Shown: positions 1 through 34,500 of the stretch, piece after piece
How positions within the stretch are numbered: position 1 is the stretch's first letter
How the letters are laid out: each line of letters starts with the position of its first letter
Source of the DNA: Elysia chlorotica
Lineage: Eukaryota > Mollusca > Gastropoda > Plakobranchidae
DNA: 64,000 nucleotides
NCBI GenBank assembly: GCA_003991915.1
Contig: RQTK01000879.1
Coordinates: 1 to 64,000 of the forward strand
Direction of reading: 5' to 3'
Notes under the pieces: model-generated
The model's input: the letters and a program-made list of their open reading frames with translations, nothing else
Told to the model about the DNA's origin: nothing
Databases searched by the model: none
Program-made: the position numbers and the translations under genes

Positions 1-1614
1 TATTATATGATTAATTGTTCTGAATTTCATTGCCATAAATGATAAAATTGTGGGTTATGCCACAAAATCTGATTTTGTTGTCAACTCCTGTGTCTAGAGC
101 AAAAATGTATGAAGTTGTAATGGATTACCTTGTTGCCCTTTATTTCCCCTCAAATGTTATTTGTTTTTTTTTTATTTCAAGACTAAGTTTACAGATGAAT
201 TTAAAGTAAATAAATTATTGAATATACTAACATATCTCTAAAAGACGTTCAGAATGCAGTCGGTAAAACCTCACAAAACAAACAAGAGTAAAGGCAAAAT
301 CTATAAAGCAACATTTTTCAATTAATTAGCTTTTTATTTACTATTGTTGTCAAACTTTTTAAATGCTAAGTTGATAGTCTACTTTTTGTTTCTTGATCTC
401 TGAAAAAAGAGGGTATCTTGTATTGTATCTACAGTGTCTAAATTTAAATCAAGCTCTAGTCGAAGATGAATGGTAAAGTATTGGGTTAGATTTAGGAAAC
501 AAAGAGCTGGCTGATTGAAAGCCAGGTATAGGTCTAAATCTGTTTCTGTTAACGATAAACTGAAGGGGTTATGCCAAATTTTGTCCCTTTTTTTTTTCTT
601 GTTACTTGGACTGGAGGCAATACTGTATAGAGGCTAATTATGTGAATAAAGTATAAGATTTTAGTTAAAAAGGATATGTGGAAAATAAAAAATCACTGCA
701 AGCGTTTTTATTGTATACTTCATTTAAATTTTCCATTTACAAGGGAAGCACACACAAAAAACATTTCTCATTAACCAATTTTTTTTTTTCCTTTGCCTCT
801 ATGAAAATTAGACAGAATTCAAAGTTATTATGGTTTGATTCTCTAAATTCTAAGCTGGCACCACTAAAAGGCATTACAATAGTACTATATGTCAAGCACA
901 ATTCAATGCTTATTGTTGTTCGATACATGCTTTTAGAAAAAAAATGGGGTGCTATAGATAGAAAGAAAACAATAGGAAACTATCAATATATATCATAAAT
1001 GTATTTTTTTCTAAGAAGTCATGTAGCTGTCCACATTTTAAAACTTTTTTTTTTATTCAGGTATGACCCCCTTGTGTAATCCAGATCCTCATAATTAAGT
1101 TTTGATCCAATTCAAAATGTGAGTTTTCCAATGACAATAGAAAAGTATTTTTGAAGTATTATTCCTCAAGTATCCAATTTGACTGTATGAACTAGAGCAG
1201 AACACATGTGATCAGGTTGAATGTGTCACACCAATTTAACACTAACAGGAGAAACAAAACAGCAACATGTCACATGATGTGTCAATGAAATTAGTACCAG
1301 TAAATTCAAGTTAGTCAGTTATGTATTGAATTGTTTGAATTTAGGAATCTCTGCTTGACTTTAAAAATAACAGATCAGCTTTTAGTTTCATTTGAAATGT
1401 TTAACTTGCTGTAAATTTATAATGGAGAGCTATAATTATAATTGAGATTCTTTCACTCAGGTCTTTTCATCAAATATTTTGTCATGCCCAGCCACAAAAC
1501 TTTGTTGAGGTTTTCTACATATGTAATTCATGTACTAATCATGTCACTGTTTTCCAATAAAAGACATGATTATTAGTTGTTTTTTTGTGTCTGTTTTTTT
1601 TCCTTTAAAATATA
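1..1614. other. Intergenic AT-rich sequence, no gene seen
   Basis: Only short open frames rich in Phe, Ile, Lys and Asn occur here, with no recognisable domain or exon-like conservation. It could be the intron or UTR of a gene lying to the left, but nothing in the sequence shows that. Confidence 0.6.
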
Positions 1615-1616
1615 TA

Positions 1617-2851
1617 CAGTGGACCTCGACTATTGCATCATCGGCTGTAGCAAAGCCTCGGTCATTACGAAGGATCTCTAAGGAACATTTTTTCTCCTTA
1701 TTAAATGATGGTATAAAAACCTCTGACGTAGCGAACATCAGCTGTCCAAGACCTCGGGCGTAGCGAAGCTGTTAGTTAAAACCCTAGGCCTAACCAACGC
1801 ACTGGTTTTCTGCATTGCGATGCCAAAGGTTGCGCGGATGGACTGAGTAGGACATTGTGCAGGGGAGGGTGCTTGGTTGCTACAGCCATTAATTCTATCA
1901 GTGGGCAGTGTTACGTGGTGTCTAATGTAAGCCTACGCACACAGTCTGTGACGCACACAGACTAAAACGTCATGTAGTTTTCGTTCGCGAGAGACAACGT
2001 TGAGTTTGCGAGGCATCTCTATGTTTGTGTGTGTGTTGTGTGTGTGCGCGCCAATGCCAGTCCAAGGTTTGGCAAATTCAACGAACTGTTGTTGACGCGC
2101 CACCATAGACCCAAAGAGCAGGGTACGCCGCGGAGTGCTCTCTCGCGCGCGGATCCTTTCCCTACTCCCCCTCCCCTCTCTCTTTCTTTTTCTCTTTCCA
2201 TCTCTCTCTCTCTCTCTTTCTCTCCGCCTCTCTCTCTTTCTGGGATGAAGAGGCACTAGGCTATTGACGGTCTACAATTTACAGCGGCGTTTCCATTTTC
2301 CTTTTTTTTTTAGACTAGATTTAGATCTAGTCTTTTTTGGTTGCATTTAGTGTTTTAGTGGTTTTTTGGCACTTTTAGTTTGTTTTTTCTTCCCTTTTTC
2401 TATTTATTTTTCATTTTTATGTATGGGAGTGTACAGGCATATCAAATCTAGATCTATTCTTAATTTTATTCCATTTTTATTAAAAAAAAAAAACAAAAAA
2501 ACTAAACGACTGAATTTTTCGTTTAACAAAACTAGTGAGATTTTGCAAGGGTGAGGGGGTGTCTTTTTCGTCGAATTTAGTCTTTTTTTAAACTCCAAAT
2601 CTAGTCTTTTTAAAAAAATGTGGATGGCAACGCTGATTTAAAGTGACGCCAGCCATACACATGATAGGCTAGGCCAGACCCCTCCCGTATTTGTTCTTCG
2701 AAAATTCTTCCTCTCCACTCATTGGTTGATGTTACTTGTTACTTGTTACATTAGCCTTCATCACATAACAAAACCTTGGCTATAACAAAACCTTGGTTAT
2801 AACAAAATTTTAACTCAGGCTTAACAATTTCGTTATATCCAAGGTCCACTG
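1617..2851. mobile_element. pogo/Tigger-like non-autonomous DNA transposon (TA target site)
   Basis: The left end reads TA then CAGTGGACCTCG, and the right end read inward on the other strand is TA then CAGTGGACCTTGG. This gives terminal inverted repeats starting CAGTGGACCT, flanked by TA dinucleotides, the pattern of pogo/Tigger members of the Tc1-mariner superfamily. Sub-terminal motifs are iterated at both ends: CTCGG/GTAGCGAA-like on the left, and CCTTGG with TATAACAAAA on the right. The interior is less AT-rich than its surroundings, with several CG dinucleotides and a TCTC-rich stretch at 2160-2240. No transposase frame is visible, so it is probably a non-autonomous derivative. Assignment below the superfamily is inference. 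Confidence 0.72.
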
Positions 2852-2853
2852 TA

Positions 2854-5005
2854 CATATAATCCAAAATGGAGACATCTGAGAACCGTATGCTTATCAATT
2901 CAGAGCACTGAACGACTGAGCTATTAGCACTTCCGTAGTAATATCATTATTAATAGTGTTGAGGGTCCTTTTCTTGTGTATCAGCTCTACAATTTTAACC
3001 TAGTCGTCAGTCCAAAGACCACAAAGAAGGATGAGAGATTTGGGCTGACAATGTTTGCAGCATAGAACTTTTAGAAGTCGATGACTGATGTCCATGTAAC
3101 AAACTAATTTCATCCTAGAATATGAATGTTATAATTTAATACCATTTCAAATTTTAGGCTCGGAAGATTGAACTTGTTTTTTTACTACAGTAAAACTCAG
3201 TAATAGCGAGATTTCTTGTGTTACTTAATATCTCTGGTACTTATAGCAAGAGTTCTGGTTATTCTCAAAATAAGACTCAGTCAAAGAGAATTTTAGTGAA
3301 ATGAAAAATGTTCCCTCATCATTTTACCATGGTTTTTCAAGTGCTCCACCATCCTATCTAAATCTATATATATTATCTTTTAAATATACCACATGTCTTC
3401 TTCATGTTTCTGTTTGTTTTACTATTTAACAGAATAGCAAGTTGGTTTGTGAGAGTGTGTTTCAAGGGGGTGAAACCCTTAAGGGTATTATTCAAAAGAC
3501 CCAGATCTATGACGAATAAGCAATTATAAAACAAAACTTCACTAAGGATGGACTTGGCTGTTCCACTGTCTAGCATTGCACTTAGTTTTGTTGACTTTGA
3601 TAATAGAATTCGTTAGGTGCTTGTAGGGGAAGGAGCAGTTATCACTTTTGTCAGGGACAGCAAAGAAAAAGTGTGGGAAGAGTGACTGTACTGAGACACA
3701 AGTGCAAGTTTGAGATGCCAGAATGGGATGTTTACTATTTTGGCACCTTTTTAAGGCCTTTCTTAAACTTCTCATTATGAGAAGGGTTATCTGATTTAGG
3801 CTCTTGTTTCCAAAATAAATTACAGGGCACACATTGAGAAAAAATTGCAGATTTCCAAACCTCTCACTATTCAAGATGTCGCTAAAAATGGGGATCACTG
3901 TAAGTAAATCTGCTATCTGATTTTTTTTTTAACCTTTTAAGTTTCTAGTACATGTATGGTCTTTCTAGTTTTTTTGTTTTTTATTTAGTTTTTTTTTTTT
4001 GTATTCTTGTAAAGCACCAGATGACCAGAAATTGGTGACGATGATTTGGGACTTAGGCTTTGAGAATGGAGTCAGTTAAAAAATAGCCACCACAGGTCTT
4101 TTCCGATACAGATATGCTCAAGAGATATAAAAAGTAGCCTGTCTTTGAATTGCTTCTTTGGATCAGACAATTATTTTGCTAGTTTCATTTTGAAGAACCA
4201 TAAAACTAAAAGAAAATTGTAGGAATATTTGGAACAAAGTCATACTGATACTGTCTTTTCTTTGCCAATATTTTCTACACAACACATTAAATTAATTATA
4301 AATATATTTCTCATGGCCTACCAAAGAAAAACTGTAAGAGGAATTATAATTAATACTATAGTGTGTTTAACTGATATGCATGTTTGAATAAAAAACAGTT
4401 CTTTTTTTCTTGTTTATAGCTTTTTTCCCTTCTTTAAAAAAAATAAAATAAAGTCAAGATGATAAAAAAATGTGAAACTGAAAGATAAACATTTAATTTA
4501 TCAAATTTTAAAAATGTGTACATGAGGATGATTTAAAGAAAGACCAAAAGGCCATCACACATATGGCTTTAGTTCAGCAAGAGCACATGCTGATACATTA
4601 GTTATAATAGTACATTATCATATTAATTATTAAATTACATCAGATAAAAGCATGCTTGTACTAAATGCTGGGTATTTTCAAGATATGACATTTTCTTACT
4701 TAGTTACTTTATACTATGTCATTAGTGAATACATGTATATGCATACATGCACATCACCACCGCCTTTCCAATACCCTCTGTAATTAGAATAGGTCAAGCA
4801 TCTTGATGACAACAAGGTTTACAGAACAAGGCCAAATAACCACATTGGCAAAACAAACACATTCACGCGTAACATTTTAACCAAGGTGAATTTTTTTATC
4901 ATAGTTGATACAGTAACACTTTTTTTTTTAACAACAGTACAAGTATTTTTTCCCAGCCAATTCAGCATATAGAGTAACCCAGCAAGTATGTCAGATTTTC
5001 TAAAC
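2854..5005. other. Intergenic, no supported gene
   Basis: The sequence is AT-rich with T-runs. A minus-strand frame at 3542-3898 (118 codons) has no recognisable motif. A degenerate transposon-end-like sequence (ACAGTAAAACTCAGTAATAGCG) sits near 3188. Nothing else is supported. Confidence 0.5.
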
Positions 5006-5009
5006 CTGC

Positions 5010-5110
5010 TTAATAGTTCATTGGTAAAGGTGTTAGGTCACCTTCGTGAAGGTGCTGGTTTCGATCCCTGACCAGAACACATTTTTTCTGGGGCACCTCA
5101 GTCTACCCAT
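5010..5110 (+). mobile_element. tRNA-derived SINE head (family 2)
   Basis: A tRNA-like head is visible: an A-box-like TTCATTGGTAAAGGTGTTAGG, then a perfect CACCTTC/GAAGGTG hairpin, then a B-box-like GGTTTCGATCCC. A related copy in the opposite orientation lies at 48205-48290. One extra T in the B box and the lack of a clean acceptor stem argue against a functional tRNA. The 3' end of the element is unclear and may extend to about 5260. Confidence 0.5.
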
Positions 5111-5810
5111 CACACAATAGGTAGTTGATGCTCTTGGGTCAAGGCAAAAGTAAAATTTTAGCTAGGAAAGTGAAAGCAATTTACCCCACAAATGCTGTTT
5201 ACCTAGTACAATCAGGACCCTAACTCTTATGCTCTGTCAAAGAGCATGGGACCAATTTTACTAAGCCTAGTATAATTTGATCTAGTTTGGCACTGAGTCT
5301 TAATCTTGATTGATGATAATTTTAAAAGCACCAGTTCACCAAGGACATAAAATATCAAAAATTAAAATTCCAGCACTACTACCAAAAGGAATGCTCTAAA
5401 AATATTTTTTTGTCAGACAGATGGATGGAATGGAGTAGTAATATGGCAGAGACAGATGAATAAAATAATAACCCAGCTCTGAATAAAATAAGAAAAATAT
5501 GCATTGACAATACCTCATTTTATGCATAGAGCTTATTTCATTGAAAAGCTTAAGAGGTGGTAGAAATATTATGTACTTGAAGGAATATTTGACTGATGTT
5601 TAAATTCTGGGAATATATAAGTTGAAACAGGCATGTTTAAAACTTGTTCTCTCACTGTTTCCTTAACTTGAGTTAGATGAGTTAGTATAAAAAAATGAGA
5701 GTAAATTGTAAACTTATACAACAGAATGAATTAAAAATGTCAAAAGATTGAGCAAATAGATAAAATTTAGAAAATAAGACTATATAATAGAGTATATAAT
5801 TTTATTTACA

Positions 5811-5816
5811 AAACCA
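5811..5816 (-). promoter_or_regulatory. Candidate polyadenylation signal for the kinesin-8 gene
   Basis: AATAAA read on the minus strand lies about 170 bases downstream of the last kinesin stop candidate. Many AATAAA matches occur by chance in sequence this AT-rich, so the assignment is tentative. Confidence 0.3.
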
Positions 5817-5985
5817 TTATGTCTTTTGTTCATACAGAGCTGTTCAGAAAAATATTACATATATTTAAAATATCTGATGACATTCATGACACTTTTTTTT
5901 CCGTTTAGCTGTTCCATCAGCGACACAGTGTGGGACTAGAACTGTACACAGAGCACTCTCTGTCTCTGCTTTTCAATACTTTTCG

Positions 5986-28288
<22,303 letters not shown>

Positions 28289-29480
28289 GATCTTTCTTTG
28301 ATTCTTTCCTTACTGTTGAATTCGAATGTCAAGGTAAATAATTTAATGATTAACATAGATTCATAAGAGAGCAGTTAAACATAGAATTAAACAACTCATA
28401 CTTTCAGAACAATAATTCATTTGAGTTTTGCTTATCAGCTATAGGTGCTCCATAGGTGCATCTTTTTTTTTAAATTTACCTGAGCACTAAGTGATTTTAA
28501 ATTAAGTATATATCATGTCTGTAGGCGGTGCTTTGAAACATTAGCAATATTTAGATTTAGATACGTACACATACAGAATTAGTAAATAAAACAAACCCTT
28601 GCCAATCAAAACAATATATAATATCTATTCTATTTAATTTCTAAGCTAAGGACTTCTTGTAACTCAGAGCAAGTGGTTTTTAGATAATTATAATAGAGGT
28701 GACAGGTTGACCAGTCACCAATGGTGAATTAAATTTTTATGAGGAAAAAAAAAACAATGGTCAAGGAGTTTGACCCATATAGTTAATATAAATTAGAGAT
28801 CATAGAGTCCTAGATCTACTTCCAGACAAAAAAAAATGTTGACAGTCCAATCTATGACTAGTATGAGAGTTGACAGTAATAGATGCTATAGATTTAGTCA
28901 CCACTGGTAAGTGTTATGTGAAACAGTTCAATACCAATCTACATATAGTTTCATCTAGAATAATTATTTCAGATTTAAGAACTCTGTTCTAAAGTCTCAA
29001 GCTAAGGAAGATCTATCGGTTGGTGGGCATTCATGGTCATTTCAATTTTACAATTTAAAAAAAAATTATCTAGCATCTTGATCAACCTGTGTCACTCAAA
29101 ACAAGATTTACCTCTGATTAATTCATTCTATATCTATATCTAGAATATAGACAATTCTTTTCGATTCTCGAGGTTATTTCGGTTAAAACAAGGATACATA
29201 AATGTGCACCGCTCTGGCTTCAAATGCAGAAAGCCAATCAATTGATGTCAACAACCCATCTGAATTTAGATCAAGATCTAAACTCTATGAGATAATTATG
29301 ATGTGTCATAAATCGCTCCCAGTTTATCCAGATCGATTCAAATTTTTAACAAATATTTTTGCTGGAAAATAATTATAAATCAGATTAAATTTTCCTTTTA
29401 CAGTTTCGTTTATTTTGATTTATTTGTTAAATGCATCCTATTTACTCATAGTTATACACAACTTGATCTAAACAACAACA

Positions 29481-29526
29481 GCGGCCATCTTCTTTGAAAT
29501 TCGTTACTCGATACTGTGATTGGATA
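29481..29526 (-). promoter_or_regulatory. Candidate kinesin-8 promoter (CCAAT, TTTGAA, YY1-like)
   Basis: Read on the minus strand, TATCCAATC (a CCAAT box) is followed by TTCAAA and then AAGATGGCCGC, a YY1-type initiator motif. CCAAT plus a CHR-like TTTGAA is typical of G2/M genes in vertebrates; TTTGAA here is in reverse orientation. The position about 1.2 kb before the start codon implies a spliced 5' UTR. Confidence 0.35.
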
Positions 29527-29835
29527 GATTTTATTCAATGCCAGTTTTTTATAAGAATAAAGATCGAATTAGATTTAATTTAGATTTTTATTGTAATGTC
29601 CTTTCTTATACTTTCAACTTCGACATTTAGACACATTTTATACACATACATTATTTCTTGCGCTAAACGTATTAAACAACGTTGGCCCGATATTTCAATG
29701 CGCGTCACACTTTTTTACACATACATTATTTCTTGGACAGGCTAAAATATATCAAAAGTTTGTTGATATGTACATTTCTTTTTTCAAAATTTGTTTTCTT
29801 TTCCCGACACTAATTTTTCTTTTCTGAAAACGAAA

Positions 29836-29843
29836 GCGGAAGT
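29836..29843 (+). promoter_or_regulatory. Candidate ETS-type site for the TBC1D7 promoter
   Basis: GCGGAAGT resembles the ETS core common at housekeeping promoters. It lies upstream of the spliced TBC1D7 start exon. This is motif-level evidence only. Confidence 0.25.
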
Positions 29844-30149
29844 AGGAGTGTAGGCTTGTCCAAGTAACCTAGGCTTAGATCTATGTTAAGTTTACCAGGG
29901 ATGTAACCAAAGATAATTAATCTTTGATGTAACAACTAGCAAAATCAGTCGGACTGTGCTGGATACTGCAGATAGCAGTCATATCTACTGGTTTGTTTGT
30001 TGGTTTTTTTTTGTAATATGTTTTTTTTTATGCAAAGTTATTTTTGCACCTTAAGATTTCCATGTTGTTAAACAATCTAGAAATCTAGATCGAATTCTAC
30101 CTCTGCAGTCCAATACAAATCTAGAATGTTATGTATGTATACCCCTCCA

Positions 30150-30153
<4 letters not shown>

Positions 30154-30213
<60 letters not shown>
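30154..30213. repeat. (CT)n microsatellite on the left of a SINE
   Basis: A pure CT tract of about 60 bases immediately before the SINE at 30214. A second CT tract at 30480-30503 follows it. Confidence 0.97.
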
Positions 30214-30216
<3 letters not shown>

Positions 30217-30480
30217 GGGGGACGCGGTGGTCCTGGGGTAGAACGTCAGCTTCCGACGCAAAAGGTCTGTGGTTCGAGCCCTGGCGATTTCGCTCCCTAC
30301 TGGTTGGGTCGGTGTCAGTATAATGTGACCAGCTGAGACAGGAGTCATGGTATCCCCGCCCTGTCTCGTGTGTGGCAGCACATAAAATTGTCAGACATCA
30401 GTCTTGGGGTCCGTCCACAATATAGCCTATATAGTGCTGATGTTGGATGTTAAACCAACCCAACTACAACTGCTTCAACT
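30214..30480 (+). mobile_element. tRNA-derived SINE family 1, full copy between CT tracts
   Basis: An A-box-like GTGGTCCTGGGGTAGAAC and B-box GGTTCGAGCC head is followed by CTACTGGTTGGGTCGGTGTC, GACCAGCTGAGACAGGAGTC, GTCCGTCCACAATATAGCC and a GTTAAACCAACCCAAC end. Further copies or fragments lie at 17180, 32049, 32981, 42109, 47588, 52045, 52341, 53361 and 63198, so this is a repeated family. The name of the family is unknown to me. Confidence 0.82.
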
Positions 30481-31380
30481 CTCTCTCTCTCTCTCTCTCT
30501 CTCACTACTATATAGTTTTAGTTTTATGAGGAAAAAAAAACAATAACTATATAAGCCTAGTTTTACTGCCTCAAAAATGCATACACATTTCAGTCTAGAT
30601 TTTGCTGTTTCTGTCAAAACTTAGCTATCTACATATAAACTTACAGTGTCTTTGTTCCAAGAAAGAACCTCTGAGTTGAATATTTTTTAGGTTAAATTAT
30701 TGCAATACACGCATATAGTTTCGGTTTCCATTTTGATGGAAACATGATCAAATAAGGCCCCATATTATGTAGAAAAAATTGAAAAGAAAAACTTCTATAG
30801 TAAACTCAGCTCTCTATCACAATTATCACACATGTACACACCGAAGAATTAAAAGGTGAGTCTGCTTTCTTAAGATCAGACAAACCCAAGTTCTTTTCTT
30901 TGCTTGCGTTGGTACTGGTCACCATGTTACTTGATGGGGCAGAAGTCCTGGGATCCCTGATCTATGTTGTGGTATGATGTAAACAATTGTCAGACAATAT
31001 GTTTGCAGCGCATATTTTTTTAACTGTGGGTTTATTGCTCATCTCTGTTGCCTCTCTTCCCTCATTGCTCTCCTCTCTTTGAACTGTTTCTTTCTCCTCC
31101 CCTCTCCTCACCACACATCTTTAACCACTGCTGTTGTTAGCAAAGGATTCCCAAGGTTTAAAATTAAGATAGATAAGTGTACCAAAGACCCAGTCTATTT
31201 GATGTTTCTTTTTAGAATTTTCTGGAGGAAAATGCTGATGCAATTTCTTGGAAAAAGTTCTGTTCTCAATTCTCAACAATCTTTTTTTAATTGGCAATGT
31301 GCATAAACTCATTTATGTAAGTTTAAACCCATTTAGCACATCTGAATTTAATTATCTTTTTTTTTTCTCTTAAATTAGAT

Positions 31381-31570
31381 ATGGCAGACCAAGAGAGAAA
31401 CTTCCGCAGCCAATATTATGACAAGGTTGGGTTTAGATCGGTGGAGGAAAAGAAATCGATTGAAAGTCTTTTGAAAGAGCAACCCATGAAACATGAGAAA
31501 CTTGTTCAATTTTGTGTTCGTTTTGGATTACCAGCTATGTACAGACTCTATGTTTGGAAGATTTTGTTAG
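31381..31570 (+). CDS. TBC1D7: TBC1D7 exon with start codon
   Basis: It encodes [20 protein letters not shown] through LYVWKILLG, ending in phase 1 at GTATGG. Frame continuation past 31570 is intronic. Confidence 0.94.
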
Positions 31571-34500
31571 GTATGGTAGATGTACATTTGTTTATTTTGT
31601 GCAGGTCCCATACATTTGTAGTACTATGACACCCTGAGCAGTTTTATTCTACTTTTAATTTTATGGTTATAATAATAAGTCTTTTATTTTTTTTATTAAA
31701 GAAGAAATTAATATTATCAATAAATAGTTTCCTTTATCACAGGTATATTTAAATATGTATCATGTAAATGTCAGAGATGGAAGGTTTGAGATATTGTAGT
31801 CTAATGAATAGCCTTGTCATTCTTGCATGTGAGCAATATTATTTTCTCATTATGATTCTTATTGGTTAGCTTAATTGGAAGTGGGGGCCTTCAAATATGC
31901 CCCCAAAGGGGTTTTAAAATTGTGAAGAGAGAGGGAGGTTTTGTTTAAACAGTTACTATCTGTGTTTGATATCTGATAACTGTTCTGGATATGATTTATT
32001 TTTCTTCACATACATTATTATCATGTTGACATTATATATATGTTTTCTGGGAGGAGACCTGGCTCAAATGGTAGATTGTTGGTCTCCAGATCGAAATGAA
32101 TCCCAAATAGGCAGATTTATTTCATCCCCTATAACAGGTTGGATTGTGTCATTATAATGTGACCAGCTGAGACAGGAGTCATGGTATCCCCACCCTGTCT
32201 TGTATGTGGCAGAAGACGGAATTTGTCAGACGTTATTCATGGAGCACATCTACAATATAGCCTATATAGTGCTGATGTTGGACGTTAAACTAACTCAACA
32301 CTCATGCATTAGATATTTTAATTCAGTGCCTAGCGTGTTCCTGCTCTCTGACAATGAGATTAACATTATGTAGAAGTGTGTTAGGATTTTATAGGTTGCA
32401 GTCATTTTTGAGTTTTATATATAATGATATAGGATGATGAAAAGTTGTATAAATTAGAGTGGAAATTTAAAAGCCCTTAAATCCTATTTAGTCTTTAGCA
32501 TTATTATATTATTGTTTTAATGAAGATAATTACATTTGATCTTGTAAAATGCTTTTTTTTTTCTACCAAGGTATTTTGCCTGTTAATCAAACATGTCAAG
32601 ATTTTGTGTGGTTCCACCGCCAAGAACAAGTGAAAGAGTTAGAGAGAGCGGCTATTCTCCTCTGCCCTGACTCAATTGACGGTCCACAGGAGTACAAGAT
32701 CCTTGTGATGAAACTCATAGAGGATGGAAATCTGCCTTTGCAGAGGAAAAATTTGGTGAGACCCACAAACAGGCACACAGACAAAGTCACCTGAGAAAAT
32801 AGTAAAAGACTCACAATATTGTTTTTTTCCTTGGCATTGCAAATCTGGAACTCACTTCGTACCCCAGTTGTCAATACCAAGACACTCTTGAATTTCAAAA
32901 TAAATTTAATTGAAACTATGTGTGAGAAAAATATGATGCAGTGTATATATTTATTTGTCAGATTTTTTTCTCTTTCTAGTGGGATCAATGCCTGTGTAAT
33001 GTGACTGTTTGAAAAAGAAGTCCTGGTATACCCAATCAGTCGTCATGTGACAGATGGAAATTTGCTAGATGTTAGTCTTGCGATCCATCTGCAATACAAT
33101 CTATTTACTGTTTTTGGACGTTGAGAAAACAACCAAAATAACAGTCTGCTGAATTGAAGAGCAATATATCTCCAGCCATAGAGTGATTGCTCCGATTCTT
33201 CAGATATTTAAAGCTAATCTCATTGAATTCCCCTACAATTATAGTCCAAATTTGGAATTTTAGGGGTAAGAGCTTTGCAGTATAGAGGATTTTGTGAATG
33301 AAATCTAAATACTATTACATTTTCCACTGTTTGTTTTGTTTTGTTTTTCTCCTGAATCATAGACGAGTGATCAGAGCAACCAGCACTTCATGGCGATAGT
33401 GCAGGCCATCAGCGGCCTAGTGACCTGTGAGTCGGATTTGTTCTGGATATCAACTCGCTTCTTCCGTCACACAAGCAGTTTACAGAACTCCTTCAGGCAG
33501 TTTGTAAGTAAATGCTGGTTCTGTTGTGTTGGTTTTTGTAATTTTTTTTTTTAATCTCACACATGTGAACTGGTTTTGTGATATTGAATCAAATGTATAA
33601 TATAATTATCATATCTTATACAGGCCGATAAATCTTCTAGGCCCCGGGCCCAAAGAATAAATGCAATATTTTCATCACATTTATAAAATTATATTATTAT
33701 ATATTTTTTTATAACTAATGTTTAAGATAATTTTATTCTGACATTTTTATTTTCTCAATGTTTTTTTGTAAATTTAGATTTTCCTCTCTCTATTTATTAT
33801 CATAAAATCATATCTTTGCCGTTGTAAATAAGCATGTCTCTTTTGTATGATACATATTATCAATCATACATATTAGGATTGTTCTTATAATTTACTAAAG
33901 ATATGCTGAATATTAGACTCTATTTGAATTTAGATGATTCTGTTAGACACTCCTATTTTTCTCAACATTCTTTGTATATTTAAAATATATAAACGCATAA
34001 CCTTCATATTATATGTAAAATATCCCGTGATTTGTTCATGATTCATGTACAATTATTGATATAGTTCTTTTCATTATACTTTACATACAAGTGTGTTTTT
34101 TATGTTATCTATTTTTAATGTGAATGGGCATTTCAGTTTCAATTTTTCTATGATTATGAAAGATCAATGAAGCGTACAAAAAACATATGGATAGGAAACC
34201 CTCATATATTTAATTTTTGTATAATTTTTCACAACTACCATTTAGGCAAAATAATTTGTAATGTAGGGTACTTGTAATTTGTATGATGTGGGTGGGATTA
34301 GGAGATTTTTTATGCATATATTTCAATAAAGTTACCGAGTAAATTGTCTTGCCATATTTTAAAATAAATTTTTGCTTAAATTCAACTGTTAAAACAATTG
34401 ACATAAGAAAATAAATGTCATGGCTTTTCTCTTTGTCCCTGATCCAGCCTGACTACATGATGCAGTGTCTGATGAAAGAGGATAAGAGTCAGAAGCTGTA

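Larger units (their letters stand above)
28289..31378. other. Divergent interval between kinesin-8 and TBC1D7
   Basis: It should contain both promoters and 5' UTR exons. Candidate promoter motifs lie at 29481-29526 (minus) and 29836-29843 (plus). It also contains CT tracts and a SINE. No coding frame is supported. Confidence 0.55.

Noticed and set aside
3542..3898. 118-codon minus-strand frame
   Set aside because: No recognisable motif, no exon signals that extend it, and composition like the surrounding intergenic DNA.
5010..5080. Possible functional tRNA gene
   Set aside because: An acceptor stem does not form, the B box has an extra base, and a related sequence exists elsewhere, so a SINE is more likely.
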